From contig NZ_BPQJ01000032.1 of assembly GCF_022179185.1 (NCBI RefSeq), forward strand, positions 1 through 64,000: a DNA stretch of 64,000 bases, written 5' to 3'. Under the pieces are notes generated by a model. The model had not been told where the DNA came from and did no database searches. It was given only the letters and a program-made list of their open reading frames with translations. Source of the DNA: Methylobacterium frigidaeris (GTDB taxonomy: Bacteria > Pseudomonadota > Alphaproteobacteria > Rhizobiales > Beijerinckiaceae). Of the stretch, positions 23,306 through 31,871 are shown one piece after another. The number at the start of each line of letters is the position of its first letter. The first letter of the stretch is position 1. Both the position numbers and the translations under genes were made by a program.

Positions 23306-24710
23306 ATTCGTGAACCGGCACCGGCTCGCCGATGCCGCGCAGGGACCGCAGCTCGGCCCGGGACGAGACCCCGTTCTCGGCGAGGTGGCGTGCGGCCTCC
23401 GCGTAGCGCAGGACCGCGTCGGTGGCGAAGATGCCGCCGCTACTCGCGAGCTGCTGCACCCGCGCCGCCACGTTCACGGTCTGCCCGAAATAGTCCTGGC
23501 GGTCGTTGAGGCTCACCGCCAGGCAGGGCCCCTCGTGCAGCCCGATCTTGAGCACGAGGTCGCCGGCCCCGCGCTCGGCGTTCAGTCCTTGCATCGCCGC
23601 CCGCATGCGGAGCGCCGCCGCCACCGCCCGGTGCGGCGCCGGGAAGGTCGCCATCACGGCGTCGCCGATCGTCTTGACCACCGCCCCGCCCTCGGCGGCG
23701 ACGATCTCGTGCAGGATCCTGAAATGCGCCCGCACCAGGTCGTAGGCGACGAGGTCGCCGACCCGGGCGTAGAGCTCGGTCGAGCCCTTCAGGTCGGTGA
23801 ACAGGAAGGTCAGGCTCAGGATCTTGAGCCGCTGATCGATGTCGAGCGTGTCGGTGCGGTAGAGATCGCGAAAGGTCTGGTTGCTGAGAAGGCGCTTGGC
23901 GGTGAGGAAGGGCCGCCGCCCGCCGAGCAGCGCCTCGAGATCCGGCCCGATCCGGAAGACCGCCGGCAGCACCCGCCCGTTGGTCCGGTTGTCGAGGGAG
24001 AGGCGCAGGGGGCCCGGGCGGAACGTGCTGTGCCCGGCGCTCGCCCGCGCCGTGTCGAAGACCAGGGCGAGGTCCTGGCGCTCCTGCGTCGGCTCGCCCT
24101 CGACCGTGAGGTTGTGGGCGGCGTGGGTGACGGGATCGAGCACGATCAGCGGCTCGGGCCCGAGCTGCAACGCCAGGATCATCCGCTCGCCGGCGCGCAG
24201 CTCCACCGTTTCGACGAGGGCCCGCTGCGCCAGCGCCGCGAGGTCCGCCGGCTCCGGGAAGGCGAGGCCGGAGCCGAAGAAGACCTGGCGCTGGTAGTCC
24301 CAGAAGCCGAGCCCGTCGGGATCGTGTGCGGCGATGCGCCGGATCCGGGGGCTCACCATGAACGTCACCTCGACCGTGTCGTCGAGGACCGGCTCGCTGT
24401 CGAGGGCGCAGAAGGCGCAGTGATAGCCCGACGGCCGCACGCCGCGCAGGCTCGCCGGCGCCTCGATCACGCCGCCGCAGCTCGGGCACAGCACGTTCCA
24501 GGCCATCTCGACCAGGCCGAGCCGTGCGCCGTGCAGGAGCGCGGCGATCACCGGCTCGTCGTCGAGGCCGGCTTGCGCGGCGAGGTGTACGGCGTTGATC
24601 CGCGCCAGATCCGCGTCGGAGCCGTGCCGGAGCAGGTGCTCCACCGCCCGGGCGGCCTCGGGCTCGGCGGCCCGGTGGAGTGCGGCGAGGAGGGCGTCGC
24701 TCTCGTCCAT
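23298..24710 (-). CDS. Class III adenylate cyclase with N-terminal DUF5939-like zinc domain
   Basis: A 470-residue soluble cyclase. An ankyrin-like start is followed by a zinc ribbon with CPSCG (75-79) and CAFC (98-101), then a DUF5939-type region and, from about 297, the catalytic domain. The metal aspartates are Asp306 (FTDLKGST) and Asp350 (KTIGDAVMATF); Lys346 and Asp406 (QDYFGQTVN) are the adenine-specifying pair, and Asn413 and Arg417 stabilise the transition state. The full set predicts an active enzyme making cAMP from ATP, and not a guanylate cyclase. The input is probably sensed by the N-terminal part, but no ligand site is evident. It is monocistronic, with a long inverted repeat upstream. 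Confidence 0.88.
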   Translation of the reverse strand: MDESDALLAALHRAAEPEAARAVEHLLRHGSDADLARINAVHLAAQAGLDDEPVIAALLHGARLGLVEMAWNVLCPSCGGVIEAPASLRGVRPSGYHCAFCALDSEPVLDDTVEVTFMVSPRIRRIAAHDPDGLGFWDYQRQVFFGSGLAFPEPADLAALAQRALVETVELRAGERMILALQLGPEPLIVLDPVTHAAHNLTVEGEPTQERQDLALVFDTARASAGHSTFRPGPLRLSLDNRTNGRVLPAVFRIGPDLEALLGGRRPFLTAKRLLSNQTFRDLYRTDTLDIDQRLKILSLTFLFTDLKGSTELYARVGDLVAYDLVRAHFRILHEIVAAEGGAVVKTIGDAVMATFPAPHRAVAAALRMRAAMQGLNAERGAGDLVLKIGLHEGPCLAVSLNDRQDYFGQTVNVAARVQQLASSGGIFATDAVLRYAEAARHLAENGVSSRAELRSLRGIGEPVPVHEFI

Positions 24711-24800
24711 GGGAGGAGCTTAGACCCGGGGTGGGATGCTGGCAATGACGCGGTATGGCTCCCGCCGGCATTTCGAAGTCAAGCGCACCTCTCCTCCTCC

Positions 24801-24929
24801 GTGTGGGAGGGGGCTGGGGGGTGCGGGTGACACGCCTCCGTGTAAAGCGCCAACCGTTGTGCTGACGGCGGAGAGGCCTGAGCTCGACTCAGAACCGTAG
24901 CACCCTCACCCCCTAACCCTCTCCCACAC
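24801..24929. repeat. Long imperfect inverted repeat, intergenic
   Basis: Arms of 29 bases at 24801-24829 and 24901-24929 match at 25 of 29 positions when one is inverted; they share GTGTGGGAG and GGGGGTG cores and are separated by about 71 bases. Flanking CT-rich blocks extend the symmetry. Sequence of this type (CTCTCCC...GGGAGAG with CACCC...GGGTG) is a common intergenic repeat of alphaproteobacteria. The gap between the GNAT gene and the cyclase gene (24711-24984 and the cyclase promoter side) holds nothing else recognisable. Confidence 0.7.
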
Positions 24930-24984
24930 GGGAGAGAGGATCCCGCGACTTCTTGTTACTGGCGAGATCCGATCTGAAATCGCG

Positions 24985-25455
24985 TCACTCCTGCCGACCG
25001 AGCGTCGCCAGCGCCTCCCCGTCCAGCCGGAAGAACACCTTGTCGGGTTTCGGCGCCGCCCCGAGTTCTCGATAGAACGCCAGGAGTCGGGGCTGCCCGG
25101 CATCCGCCGTCCAGTCGACCCGCTTCAGGCCGCGCGCCACCGCTTCCGCTGCCACCGCCCGCACCAGGGCGCGGCCGTGGCCGGTGCCGCGATGTGCGGC
25201 GCCGACGAACAGCTCCTTCAGGAACAGCCCACCCGCCAGGCCCGGGCCGGGATAGATCGCCGAGAAGGCCGCGAAGCCGGCGAGATCCGCGCCGTCCTCC
25301 GCCACCAGGATCTCGGTGCCCGCCGGGCGCCCGGCGACCGCGGCCTCGATCTCTCCTCGAGGCGGGCACAGCCCGCCGTAATAGGCCTGCATCTCCTCGA
25401 ACAGCCGCGCCAGGGCCGGGTGATCGGCATCGACGGCGGTCCGGATCCGGATCAC
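24985..25455 (-). CDS. GNAT family N-acetyltransferase
   Basis: A 156-residue acetyl-CoA-dependent N-acyltransferase. IRIRTAVDADHPALARLFEEM is the usual first strand and helix; LKELFVGAAHRGTGHGRALVRAV (about 79-101) holds the acetyl-CoA pyrophosphate-binding RGTGHGR motif; and LLAFYRELGAAPKP is motif B. The ATG at 25455 overlaps the stop of the lipoyl acyltransferase gene (ATGA), so it is translated with it. The acceptor amine is unknown; coupling to an acyltransferase that makes acyl-CoA is suggestive but not proof of a common pathway. Confidence 0.82.
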   Translation of the reverse strand: MIRIRTAVDADHPALARLFEEMQAYYGGLCPPRGEIEAAVAGRPAGTEILVAEDGADLAGFAAFSAIYPGPGLAGGLFLKELFVGAAHRGTGHGRALVRAVAAEAVARGLKRVDWTADAGQPRLLAFYRELGAAPKPDKVFFRLDGEALATLGRQE

Positions 25456-26744
25456 AGCGCCCCCCGGCGCAGGTCGGTCAGCACCGCGGCGAGGTGGGAG
25501 AGGAAGCGGGCCGCCGCGGCGCCGTCCACCGCCCGGTGGTCCCAGGACAGGCTCAAGGGCAGGATCAGCCGGGGCTGGAAGGTGCTGCCGTCCCAGACCG
25601 GCTCGATGCGCGAGCGCGCCGCCCCCAGGATCGCCACCTCGGGCGCGTTGATGATCGGCGTGAAGCCGTCGCCACCGATGCCGCCGAGGGACGAGACCGA
25701 GAAGCCGCCGCCCTGCATGGCGGAGGGCGGCAGGGTGCCGGACCGGGCCTGCTCGGCCAGCTCCCCCATCTCCTGGGCGATCTCGACGAGGCCCTTGCGG
25801 TCGCAGTCGCGCACCACCGGCACCAGGAGGCCGCGCGGCGTGTCGACCGCGAAACCGACATGGACGTAGTCCTTCAGGATCAGGCCGTCGCCGTCGAGCG
25901 CCGCGTTGAAGCGCGGATAGGCCCGGAGCGCCGCCGCGGCGGCCTTGATCAGGATCGCCACCATCGTGACCTTGTGGCTGCCTGGCCGGCCGGCACCGTT
26001 CAGCTCGCGGCGCAGGGCCTCGGTCTCAGTCACGTCGGCGTGGTCGAAATTGGTGACGTGCGGGATCGTCAGCCAGTTGCGGGTCAGCGCCTGGCCGGAG
26101 ATCTGCTGGATGCGCGACAGGGAGTCCCGCCGCACCGGGCCGAACTTGCCGTGATCGACCTGCGGCCAAGCCGGCAGGCCGGCGCCGATCCCGGAGGTTG
26201 GGGTAGGCGAGGAGCTGGCCGCCGGTACCGCGGCGGGGGAGGGGGACGGTGCTGCCATCTGGCCGCGGACGAAGGCCAGCACGTCCTCGCGCAGGATGCG
26301 CCCCTGCGGGCCGGTGCCGGGGATCCCCGCGAGATCGACGCCGAGCTCGCGCGCATAGGCGCGCACGGAGGGCGTGGCGTGGGTGTCGGACGCGGCGGGG
26401 GGCACAGCCGCCGGGGCCACCGCCGCCGGGGTCGGATTCACCACCGGGGCGGCTTCGGGAGCGGGCTGCGGTGCGGCAGCCGGCGGGGGTGCGGCGCCCT
26501 CGCCGGAGGTATCGACCGTCAGGATCGGCGTTCCCTTCGACACCCGGATCCCCGGTGCCACCAGGATCTCCGCCACCACGCCCGCCACCGGCGAGGGAAC
26601 CTCCATGGTGGCCTTGTCGGATTCGATGCTGATCAGGAGGTCATCGACGGCGATCCGGTCCCCCGGCTTGACCAGGATCTCGACCACCGGAACGTCCTTG
26701 AAGTCGCCGATATCGGGCAGGGCGACCGGCAGGCTGGCACTCAC
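25452..26744 (-). CDS. Dihydrolipoyllysine acyltransferase (2-oxoacid dehydrogenase E2)
   Basis: A 430-residue E2. The lipoyl domain occupies about residues 5-80, with the lipoylated Lys44 in ESDKATMEVPS. A Pro/Ala linker follows, then the peripheral-subunit-binding domain SVRAYARELGVDLAGIPGTG ending in GRILREDVLAFV. The catalytic core ends with SWDHRAVDGAAAARFL, including the active-site His403 and the DG motif. The GTG at 26744 with GAGGA just upstream matches the family start; an upstream in-frame start at 26780 is less likely. No E1 or E3 gene lies nearby, so this E2 is unlinked. The sequence resembles pyruvate dehydrogenase E2 more than the branched-chain type; that is a tentative call. 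Confidence 0.85.
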   Translation of the reverse strand: MSASLPVALPDIGDFKDVPVVEILVKPGDRIAVDDLLISIESDKATMEVPSPVAGVVAEILVAPGIRVSKGTPILTVDTSGEGAAPPPAAAPQPAPEAAPVVNPTPAAVAPAAVPPAASDTHATPSVRAYARELGVDLAGIPGTGPQGRILREDVLAFVRGQMAAPSPSPAAVPAASSSPTPTSGIGAGLPAWPQVDHGKFGPVRRDSLSRIQQISGQALTRNWLTIPHVTNFDHADVTETEALRRELNGAGRPGSHKVTMVAILIKAAAAALRAYPRFNAALDGDGLILKDYVHVGFAVDTPRGLLVPVVRDCDRKGLVEIAQEMGELAEQARSGTLPPSAMQGGGFSVSSLGGIGGDGFTPIINAPEVAILGAARSRIEPVWDGSTFQPRLILPLSLSWDHRAVDGAAAARFLSHLAAVLTDLRRGAL

Positions 26745-26865
26745 GAGGTCCTCCGCGACGTTTCTCGTTGTCCGTCGCACATCACGCCTCCGCGAGGCGG
26801 CGCGGCGTCCGGGACGCCACGCCTAGACCATTTCGCCACAAGGGGAAACGGTCGCGTCTGCGGCC

Positions 26866-27978
26866 CTAGCGGGCCTTGCGGGTCCGCTCCGGCAGGGCCG
26901 GGCGCTGGGCCGGTGCGGCGGCCGGGCGCAGGCGCGGCGAAGCCGGGCCGTGGGCCGGGCGGTGCTGCTCGGGGGTGGCGCTGCGCGCGGTCGGCTCGCC
27001 GCCAAGGATCGAGGCGACGAGATCGCGGGCGGTGGCGGCGTCCATGGCGCGAAACAGCTCGGTCAGGCCGAACACCGCCTCGACCGAACGGGCGATCGAG
27101 GGATCGAGGCGCAGGAAGATGAACACCGCCTCCTCCTCGGCGAGGTCGGCGGCGCGCAAGGCCAGGGCCAGGAGGTCGCGCCGTTCCGGTTCGGTGGCGC
27201 GGAAGCTCACCCCCGGCATGCCGAGCGCCTCGCCGAGCGCCACCTCGAACCGCTCCGGCTCGCCGCGGGCGGCGAAGGCGGTGAGCGCCGCGCCGGCGGC
27301 GCGCATGCCGGCCCGGCCCTGCGGCCGCAGGGCCGCGCGGGCAGCGACGCCGTCGCGGATCGCCGCCCGGCGCTCGCGGCTGGCTTGCAGGTAGAGCGGC
27401 GCGAGGTCGACTGCCGGCAGGTCGTCGCGGGCGAGCAGCAGGGCAGCCAGCTCCGGCCGCCGACGCGCCCGCTCCACCAGCCGCTCCAGGGCAGGGCCGG
27501 CCAGCGGCGCCGTCGTGTTGCGGGCGAGCGCCAGGTCCACATCCGGCTCGTCGCGCTGGCTCAGTTCGTCGACGAGCGCCCGGCCGAGGTCGTGCCGCAG
27601 GGCGATGACGGCGTCGAGCTCCGGCCCGTTGCCGGCGGCGTCGAGCAGCTCCGTCGACAGGACCGGGCTGAGCGCCAGCACCGCGTCGCGGGCGCCGCCG
27701 CCATGGGCCGCCAGCAGCGTCAGCACGCTCTGGGGCGTGTCGGCGAGCGGCGCGAGCTTCTGGGCGACGATCTCGGCGGTGGCGGAATCGACCGTCGGGA
27801 TCAGCCCGCAGGCCAGGGATTCGAAGGCCCGGATCGTCGCGACGTCCCGCACGGGCGCGGCGCGGAACAGGTCCGTCTGCACCCGCAGCAGGACCGGTTT
27901 CATGTCGAGACGCCGGTCTCGCGCGAGGTCGAGGAGGCCGGAGAGGTCCGGCGGGGCGTCGGCGGCGGAGCGGGCCAT
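26866..27978 (-). CDS. DUF2336 domain-containing protein
   Basis: A 370-residue all-helical protein with the DUF2336 layout: DLFRAAPVRDVATIRAFESL near the N-terminus and repeated helical units such as DAVLALSPVLSTELLDAA, LALARNTTAPLAGPALERLVERA and EEAVFIFLRLDPSIARSVEAVFGL (each partly cited). DUF2336 proteins are widespread in Hyphomicrobiales and Caulobacterales and probably act as protein-interaction scaffolds; no enzyme motif is visible. The tail after about 330 is Pro/Ala/Arg rich and basic. The ATG at 27978 avoids a low-complexity N-terminal extension present in longer readings. Confidence 0.78.
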   Translation of the reverse strand: MARSAADAPPDLSGLLDLARDRRLDMKPVLLRVQTDLFRAAPVRDVATIRAFESLACGLIPTVDSATAEIVAQKLAPLADTPQSVLTLLAAHGGGARDAVLALSPVLSTELLDAAGNGPELDAVIALRHDLGRALVDELSQRDEPDVDLALARNTTAPLAGPALERLVERARRRPELAALLLARDDLPAVDLAPLYLQASRERRAAIRDGVAARAALRPQGRAGMRAAGAALTAFAARGEPERFEVALGEALGMPGVSFRATEPERRDLLALALRAADLAEEEAVFIFLRLDPSIARSVEAVFGLTELFRAMDAATARDLVASILGGEPTARSATPEQHRPAHGPASPRLRPAAAPAQRPALPERTRKAR

Positions 27979-28265
27979 GGGCGATCGGGTACGCAGGACT
28001 GGAGACGATCCCGAGAATGCGAGGGCTTGCGTAAAGCGACGCTTAAGGCTGCGGGCAGCCACCCGATCCCGGCCTGGGGACAGCGGGGATCGTGCGCCGG
28101 CCCGGTCACCGATGGTTTACGCCGCGGGCCGGCGGGCGCCTTGGACGCGGCAGGTCGGGGGCGCCTCGGAAACAGTCCATTAACCATGTGCGTGGTTTCG
28201 TCCCGCTCGTGAGGTCGCGATGGGCGGCAGTCCCGGAGGGACGTGACGGAGGCGGGAGAGCACAC

Positions 28266-28484
28266 ATGGTCGGCCTACAGCGGCGTCCCTCGGCGGACAT
28301 CATCCCGTTCCCCGTTGCCTGCCCGGCGGCGCGACCGGACACGGTCGCCGGCGGTTCGGCCGATTCCCAGTCGGCGGACGCGGTCCGCGGCACGATTCTG
28401 CTGTTCACGGGAGTGCGCTATGAGAGGCTGCCCGATCCCGCCGAGCCCGGCCTGCCCGCGCCCGAGCGGCGCTGCCGGCGCTGA
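28266..28484 (+). CDS. Small 72-residue protein of unknown function
   Basis: ATG 28266 has GGGAG 8-9 bases upstream. The product contains RRPSADIIPFPV, a Ser/Ala-rich middle, and RGTILLFTGVRYERLPDP followed by a short Pro/Arg end. The IPFP and GTILLFTGVRYER segments look constrained, and the start is well supported, so this is likely a real gene. It ends 16 bases before the lipoprotein gene and is probably in the same transcript. No domain recognised and no signal peptide. Confidence 0.6.
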   Translation: MVGLQRRPSADIIPFPVACPAARPDTVAGGSADSQSADAVRGTILLFTGVRYERLPDPAEPGLPAPERRCRR

Positions 28485-28500
28485 GGCCCCACGCCGTCCG

Positions 28501-29280
28501 ATGCCGCGCCGCGCCCCGCCGCTCGCCCGCATTCTTCTCGCCGCGCCGCTGCTGGCGGCCTGCGTGCAGCAGGGCGATTTCGGCCGCCCGGCACCCACCG
28601 CCTGGAACAGCCTGATCGACGCCGCCGGCACCTTCGCCGCACATGAGCGGGGCGAGCCGGCCTCGCTGTTTCCCTTCACGGAGGACGAGCGGGCCCTGCG
28701 CGACCGCGCCTGGCGCTTCCTGATGCCGGCCCGGGAGCGCAGCGTCTTCGACGCCGCGCTCAACAATCTCACCCGCGCCCGGGTGCTGCCGGTAGGCTGG
28801 CGCCCCTCCGATCCCGCGGCCTATTTCGAGGCGATCACCGCCGGGCCGTTCCGCTCGGTCGTCTCGCGCTATCGGCGCCTCTCCGACGACCTCGTGGCCG
28901 ATGGGCGCCTCATCCCTGCCTTCGCCGAGACGGCGGCGCGGGTGGTGCGGGCGGACCTGACGCGGCTGCAGAGCCTGCCCTTCATCACCACCCTCGACGA
29001 CCGCGACGTGCGCAGCGCCGCGATGCGGGTGGCCGAGAACCGCTGCCTCATCGCCTGGGTGCGACGCGAGACGGCGGCGCGCTCCGCCTCCTACCGCTAC
29101 GCCCTCGAGCACCTGCTGGTGGCCGCCCCCGAGGCGGAGGCGGTGGCAGCCGAGCGGGCCCTCGCCTTCCTGGATTCGCGCCGGACCCTGCTCGATCCGC
29201 TGCTCCCGGCGGATGCCGGAATGCGCTGCGGCCTCGTGCCCCCGGAGCCCGGCGAGGTGGTGCTGGTGCGCAAGGGTTGA
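28501..29280 (+). CDS. Predicted lipoprotein
   Basis: A 259-residue protein. RRAPPLARILLAAPLLAACVQQ gives a basic n-region, a hydrophobic core and a lipobox LAAC at about residues 19-22, so it is probably lipid-anchored after export. The mature part is helical and rich in Arg and Ala, with DERALRDRAWRFLMPARER, PFITTLDDRDVRSAAMRVAEN and RRETAARSASYRYALEHLL (short pieces). No family name recognised. Longer in-frame starts upstream would bury the signal. It faces the DUF1254 gene tail to tail, 9 bases apart. Confidence 0.7.
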   Translation: MPRRAPPLARILLAAPLLAACVQQGDFGRPAPTAWNSLIDAAGTFAAHERGEPASLFPFTEDERALRDRAWRFLMPARERSVFDAALNNLTRARVLPVGWRPSDPAAYFEAITAGPFRSVVSRYRRLSDDLVADGRLIPAFAETAARVVRADLTRLQSLPFITTLDDRDVRSAAMRVAENRCLIAWVRRETAARSASYRYALEHLLVAAPEAEAVAAERALAFLDSRRTLLDPLLPADAGMRCGLVPPEPGEVVLVRKG

Positions 29281-29289
29281 GCGGACGGC

Positions 29290-29886
29290 TTATTCGTCCG
29301 GCCCGTCGATGGTGCAGGAGACCGAGCGGGCGGCCTCGTTGGCCTGGGCCTGCTGGCTCGGCAGGCCGGCCAGCACCCGCACGCTGACGAAGCCCTGCCG
29401 GCTCGGCGCGACGATGCGCATGTCGCGGTTGCGCTCGTCCTCGTCGGCGGTGGCGAGCGCCTCGTCGAACTGGCGCCGGGTCATGATCACGAGCTCGACG
29501 GTGCCGCGCACGGCCGCCTGGTCGGTGATGGCGTAGTAGGCGCCGCTGCGTCCGTGCAGCGCGATCGTCTCGATGAGCGGGCCGGTCTCGGCGGTGATCC
29601 GCACCGGGCCGTCGTCGAGGTCGTAGGCGCAGACGCCCACCGCCACCGCAGGATCCTGCGGCGGCAGCCAGCCCTCTGCCGGCTGCGCCGGAGCCTGCTC
29701 CGCCGGCCCGCCGGCCTCGGCGGCGTGGACCAGCACCGAGGTGTCGTTGGCGAGCGTCGCCCGCGCGCGCGCCATGGCGTCGCCGGCGGCGAGGTAGGGG
29801 ATCGCCAGCACCGTCGCGACGTGCACGAGGCCCGCCAGGACGAGGCCGCACAGGGTGGCGAGGATGAAGCGGCCGAGCGGCGTCAC
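29290..29886 (-). CDS. DUF1254-like membrane-anchored protein
   Basis: A 198-residue protein that begins with a hydrophobic segment FILATLCGLVLAGLVHVATVLAIPYLA (about residues 6-32, cited in part) acting as an anchor or signal. The body resembles the short DUF1254 form: AVGVCAYDLDDGPVRITAE, GRSGAYYAITDQ and VIMTRRQFDEALA. The GTG at 29886 overlaps the stop of the upstream DUF1214 gene by 4 bases, which fixes the start and indicates coupled translation. DUF1254 and DUF1214 often occur as two halves of one protein. Function unknown. Confidence 0.7.
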   Translation of the reverse strand: MTPLGRFILATLCGLVLAGLVHVATVLAIPYLAAGDAMARARATLANDTSVLVHAAEAGGPAEQAPAQPAEGWLPPQDPAVAVGVCAYDLDDGPVRITAETGPLIETIALHGRSGAYYAITDQAAVRGTVELVIMTRRQFDEALATADEDERNRDMRIVAPSRQGFVSVRVLAGLPSQQAQANEAARSVSCTIDGPDE

Positions 29887-30581
29887 GGGCAATCCTCCCG
29901 GGTGATCGAGGGCACGCCCTCGCGCTCGAGCACCCCGGTGCTCGCCGCCACCGGCGTGTCGTAGAGGCGCAGCACCAGCCGGATCGAGCCCTCGCCCTCG
30001 GGCATCGGCAGCCAGTTGCCCGGCTGCACGGTCGGGCTCACGATCACGGAAAAGCGGCCGTCGCGGTCGCGCAGCACCTCCGTGGAGGTGAAGCCGGTGC
30101 GCGGCGGCGGCACGGCGCCGGCTTGCGCCGCGTGCTTCGCCTGGCCGCGCCGTTCCACCGTCAGAGTCCAGGCCCGGGCCGGCGGCGTGGCACCGGCGAT
30201 GCGGTAGCGGCAGGAGGGATCGAGCCTGCGCCCGGCATCGTCGGTGAGCGCGGTGAGGAGCAGGCCCTCCCCGAGTGCCAGCGGGATCTCGCCGGTACGG
30301 GCATGGATCGCCCGCACGTAGGGGTCGGCGTCGCGCGAGCCGATCTTCGGCCAAGCCGTCCAGGCGTTGAGGACGACGCCCCCGAACGGGTAACGCCCCC
30401 GCGTCGCCCAGTTGGCGCTGGCGAGACCCAGCACGGCACCGAGCGCGAGGGCGTAGAGCACCAGCCCGACGGTTCCGACCCGGCGCAGGCGTAACGCCCC
30501 CCGCAGGAGCCGGGGCGGAAGTTTCGGCCTGAGGGACGTGACGCGCCCGGAGGCCGGAAGGGCGGCTTTCTCGATCAGCAT
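29883..30581 (-). CDS. DUF1214 domain-containing protein
   Basis: A 232-residue protein with one N-terminal membrane segment (VGLVLYALALGAVLGLASANW). The body has RGRYPFGGVVLNAWTAWPKIG, ADPYVRAIHARTGEIPLALGEG, and near the end VQPGNWLPMPEGEGSIRLVLRLYDTP, all cited in part; the GNWLP and LRLYD motifs are DUF1214 hallmarks. It is the first gene of the two-gene set with the DUF1254-like protein. Both probably face the periplasm. ATG 30581 gives a basic N-terminal region before the membrane helix. Confidence 0.78.
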   Translation of the reverse strand: MLIEKAALPASGRVTSLRPKLPPRLLRGALRLRRVGTVGLVLYALALGAVLGLASANWATRGRYPFGGVVLNAWTAWPKIGSRDADPYVRAIHARTGEIPLALGEGLLLTALTDDAGRRLDPSCRYRIAGATPPARAWTLTVERRGQAKHAAQAGAVPPPRTGFTSTEVLRDRDGRFSVIVSPTVQPGNWLPMPEGEGSIRLVLRLYDTPVAASTGVLEREGVPSITREDCP

Positions 30582-30718
30582 CGTGGGCCCGTCTCTATCC
30601 CAGGTCGGGCCGGGGTCGAACGGGTTTTTTCGCGCAGCGGCCGCCGAAGGGTGGCGCCCTGAGTACCTCCGTGTCGAGTGTCAGGCCCCGCAGGCGAGTG
30701 CCCGCTGCCCGACATCGA

Positions 30719-31726
30719 TCATGATGTCAGGCGCTTATATTGAGCGTCGAAGGCAGCTTCGAACATGCGGATCTTGAAATCGGAGGCTTCGTTCCTGTCG
30801 AGGATGTCGAACCGCTCCCTCGAATGGTCGCGTGGCCCACTGCCGGCAAAATTGGCGTCGCCACGCTTCATGCGTCGAACGAATTCCTCGTAGGTTTTGC
30901 ACTGATAATGGTTGATCTGGATCGTGTCGTGGACGATGCGATCGCCGTAACCGCGAACATACATCTCAAATTCCTCGAGATCGGACAGTACCTTGCGACC
31001 CCCCGACGTTCCGATGTCGTGAATCTGGACGTCAGTCGCGAGATGTGTCCGAGCGAAGGTCTTGAAATGGCTGTGATTGCTCCAGGGCAGTTCGGCGCCC
31101 TGGAAGAAGGTCTTGGTTACGAAGTCGTAATCCGACGACGTCCGCCCCCCGGAGCCGAAATTCCGCCAGTTGATGTGAACGCTTGCGACATCGTCCGGAA
31201 CACGATCAAGGAACTTCCGGACGCTGCCATCGGCGAATGGCAGAAGAAACTCATCGATGTCCAGAAAAATGATCCAGGGTGTTTTGACGACGCTCAAGGC
31301 GTGATTGTAGGCCGTGATTTGCGGCGAGGAATCCGGAACGGACGGCCACGGTATCAACGAGACCCGTGGTTCCCGTCGTGAAATTGTCGAAACGACCCGA
31401 TCCGTGTCGTCGGTGCTGTCGTTCGAGAAGATCAGGATGCGGTCGAAGCCGATGGCGAGATGATAGGCAATCCATTCCGTGATGTACCGGCCTTCATTCT
31501 TGGCGATCGCCACGACGGTCGAGACATCCGGCGGCCGCTCGTCCGCGCTCAGAATGGGCGCGAGCCGGTCGCGAACCCGTCGCGGCCAAGGCGTGCCGTG
31601 ACCGTCTCCCAAGACAGACAAGGCGCGGTAAAGGGGGTGTTTGCGGATATGGCGAGCCAGACGCGCCTCGAGGAGGCGGCCGAGCCACCGGTCATGCTCG
31701 CGCTGCTTCGTAGGTTCCAAAGTCAT
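30719..31726 (-). CDS. Glycosyltransferase, GT2/GT92-like
   Basis: A 335-residue cytoplasmic transferase. VVAIAKNEGRYITEWIAYHL (about 61-80) is the nucleotide-sugar-binding start of the Glyco_tranf_2_4/GT92-like fold, FSNDSTDDTDRV follows, and IIFLDIDEFLLP contains the DxD-type metal motif. HFKTFARTHLATDVQIHDI and INHYQCKTYEEFVRRMKRG complete the family. The ATG at 31726 is preferred to a TTG-initiated longer form at 31822. Base composition is lower in GC than the surrounding genes. The acceptor is probably a surface polysaccharide, inferred from the adjoining transferases. Confidence 0.75.
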   Translation of the reverse strand: MTLEPTKQREHDRWLGRLLEARLARHIRKHPLYRALSVLGDGHGTPWPRRVRDRLAPILSADERPPDVSTVVAIAKNEGRYITEWIAYHLAIGFDRILIFSNDSTDDTDRVVSTISRREPRVSLIPWPSVPDSSPQITAYNHALSVVKTPWIIFLDIDEFLLPFADGSVRKFLDRVPDDVASVHINWRNFGSGGRTSSDYDFVTKTFFQGAELPWSNHSHFKTFARTHLATDVQIHDIGTSGGRKVLSDLEEFEMYVRGYGDRIVHDTIQINHYQCKTYEEFVRRMKRGDANFAGSGPRDHSRERFDILDRNEASDFKIRMFEAAFDAQYKRLTS

Positions 31727-31871
31727 TGCACCAGGAAAAAAGTCCGGAGGCGCATTCGATGTCGACTGCGACTGCGCCCGTCCGCAGCAGTCCAACGGAC
31801 CCTGGAAAAAGTCCTGATTCAAGGCCCCGAACGGTCAAATCGGTACCATGAACCCTGCGCCAAGAGCCGGA

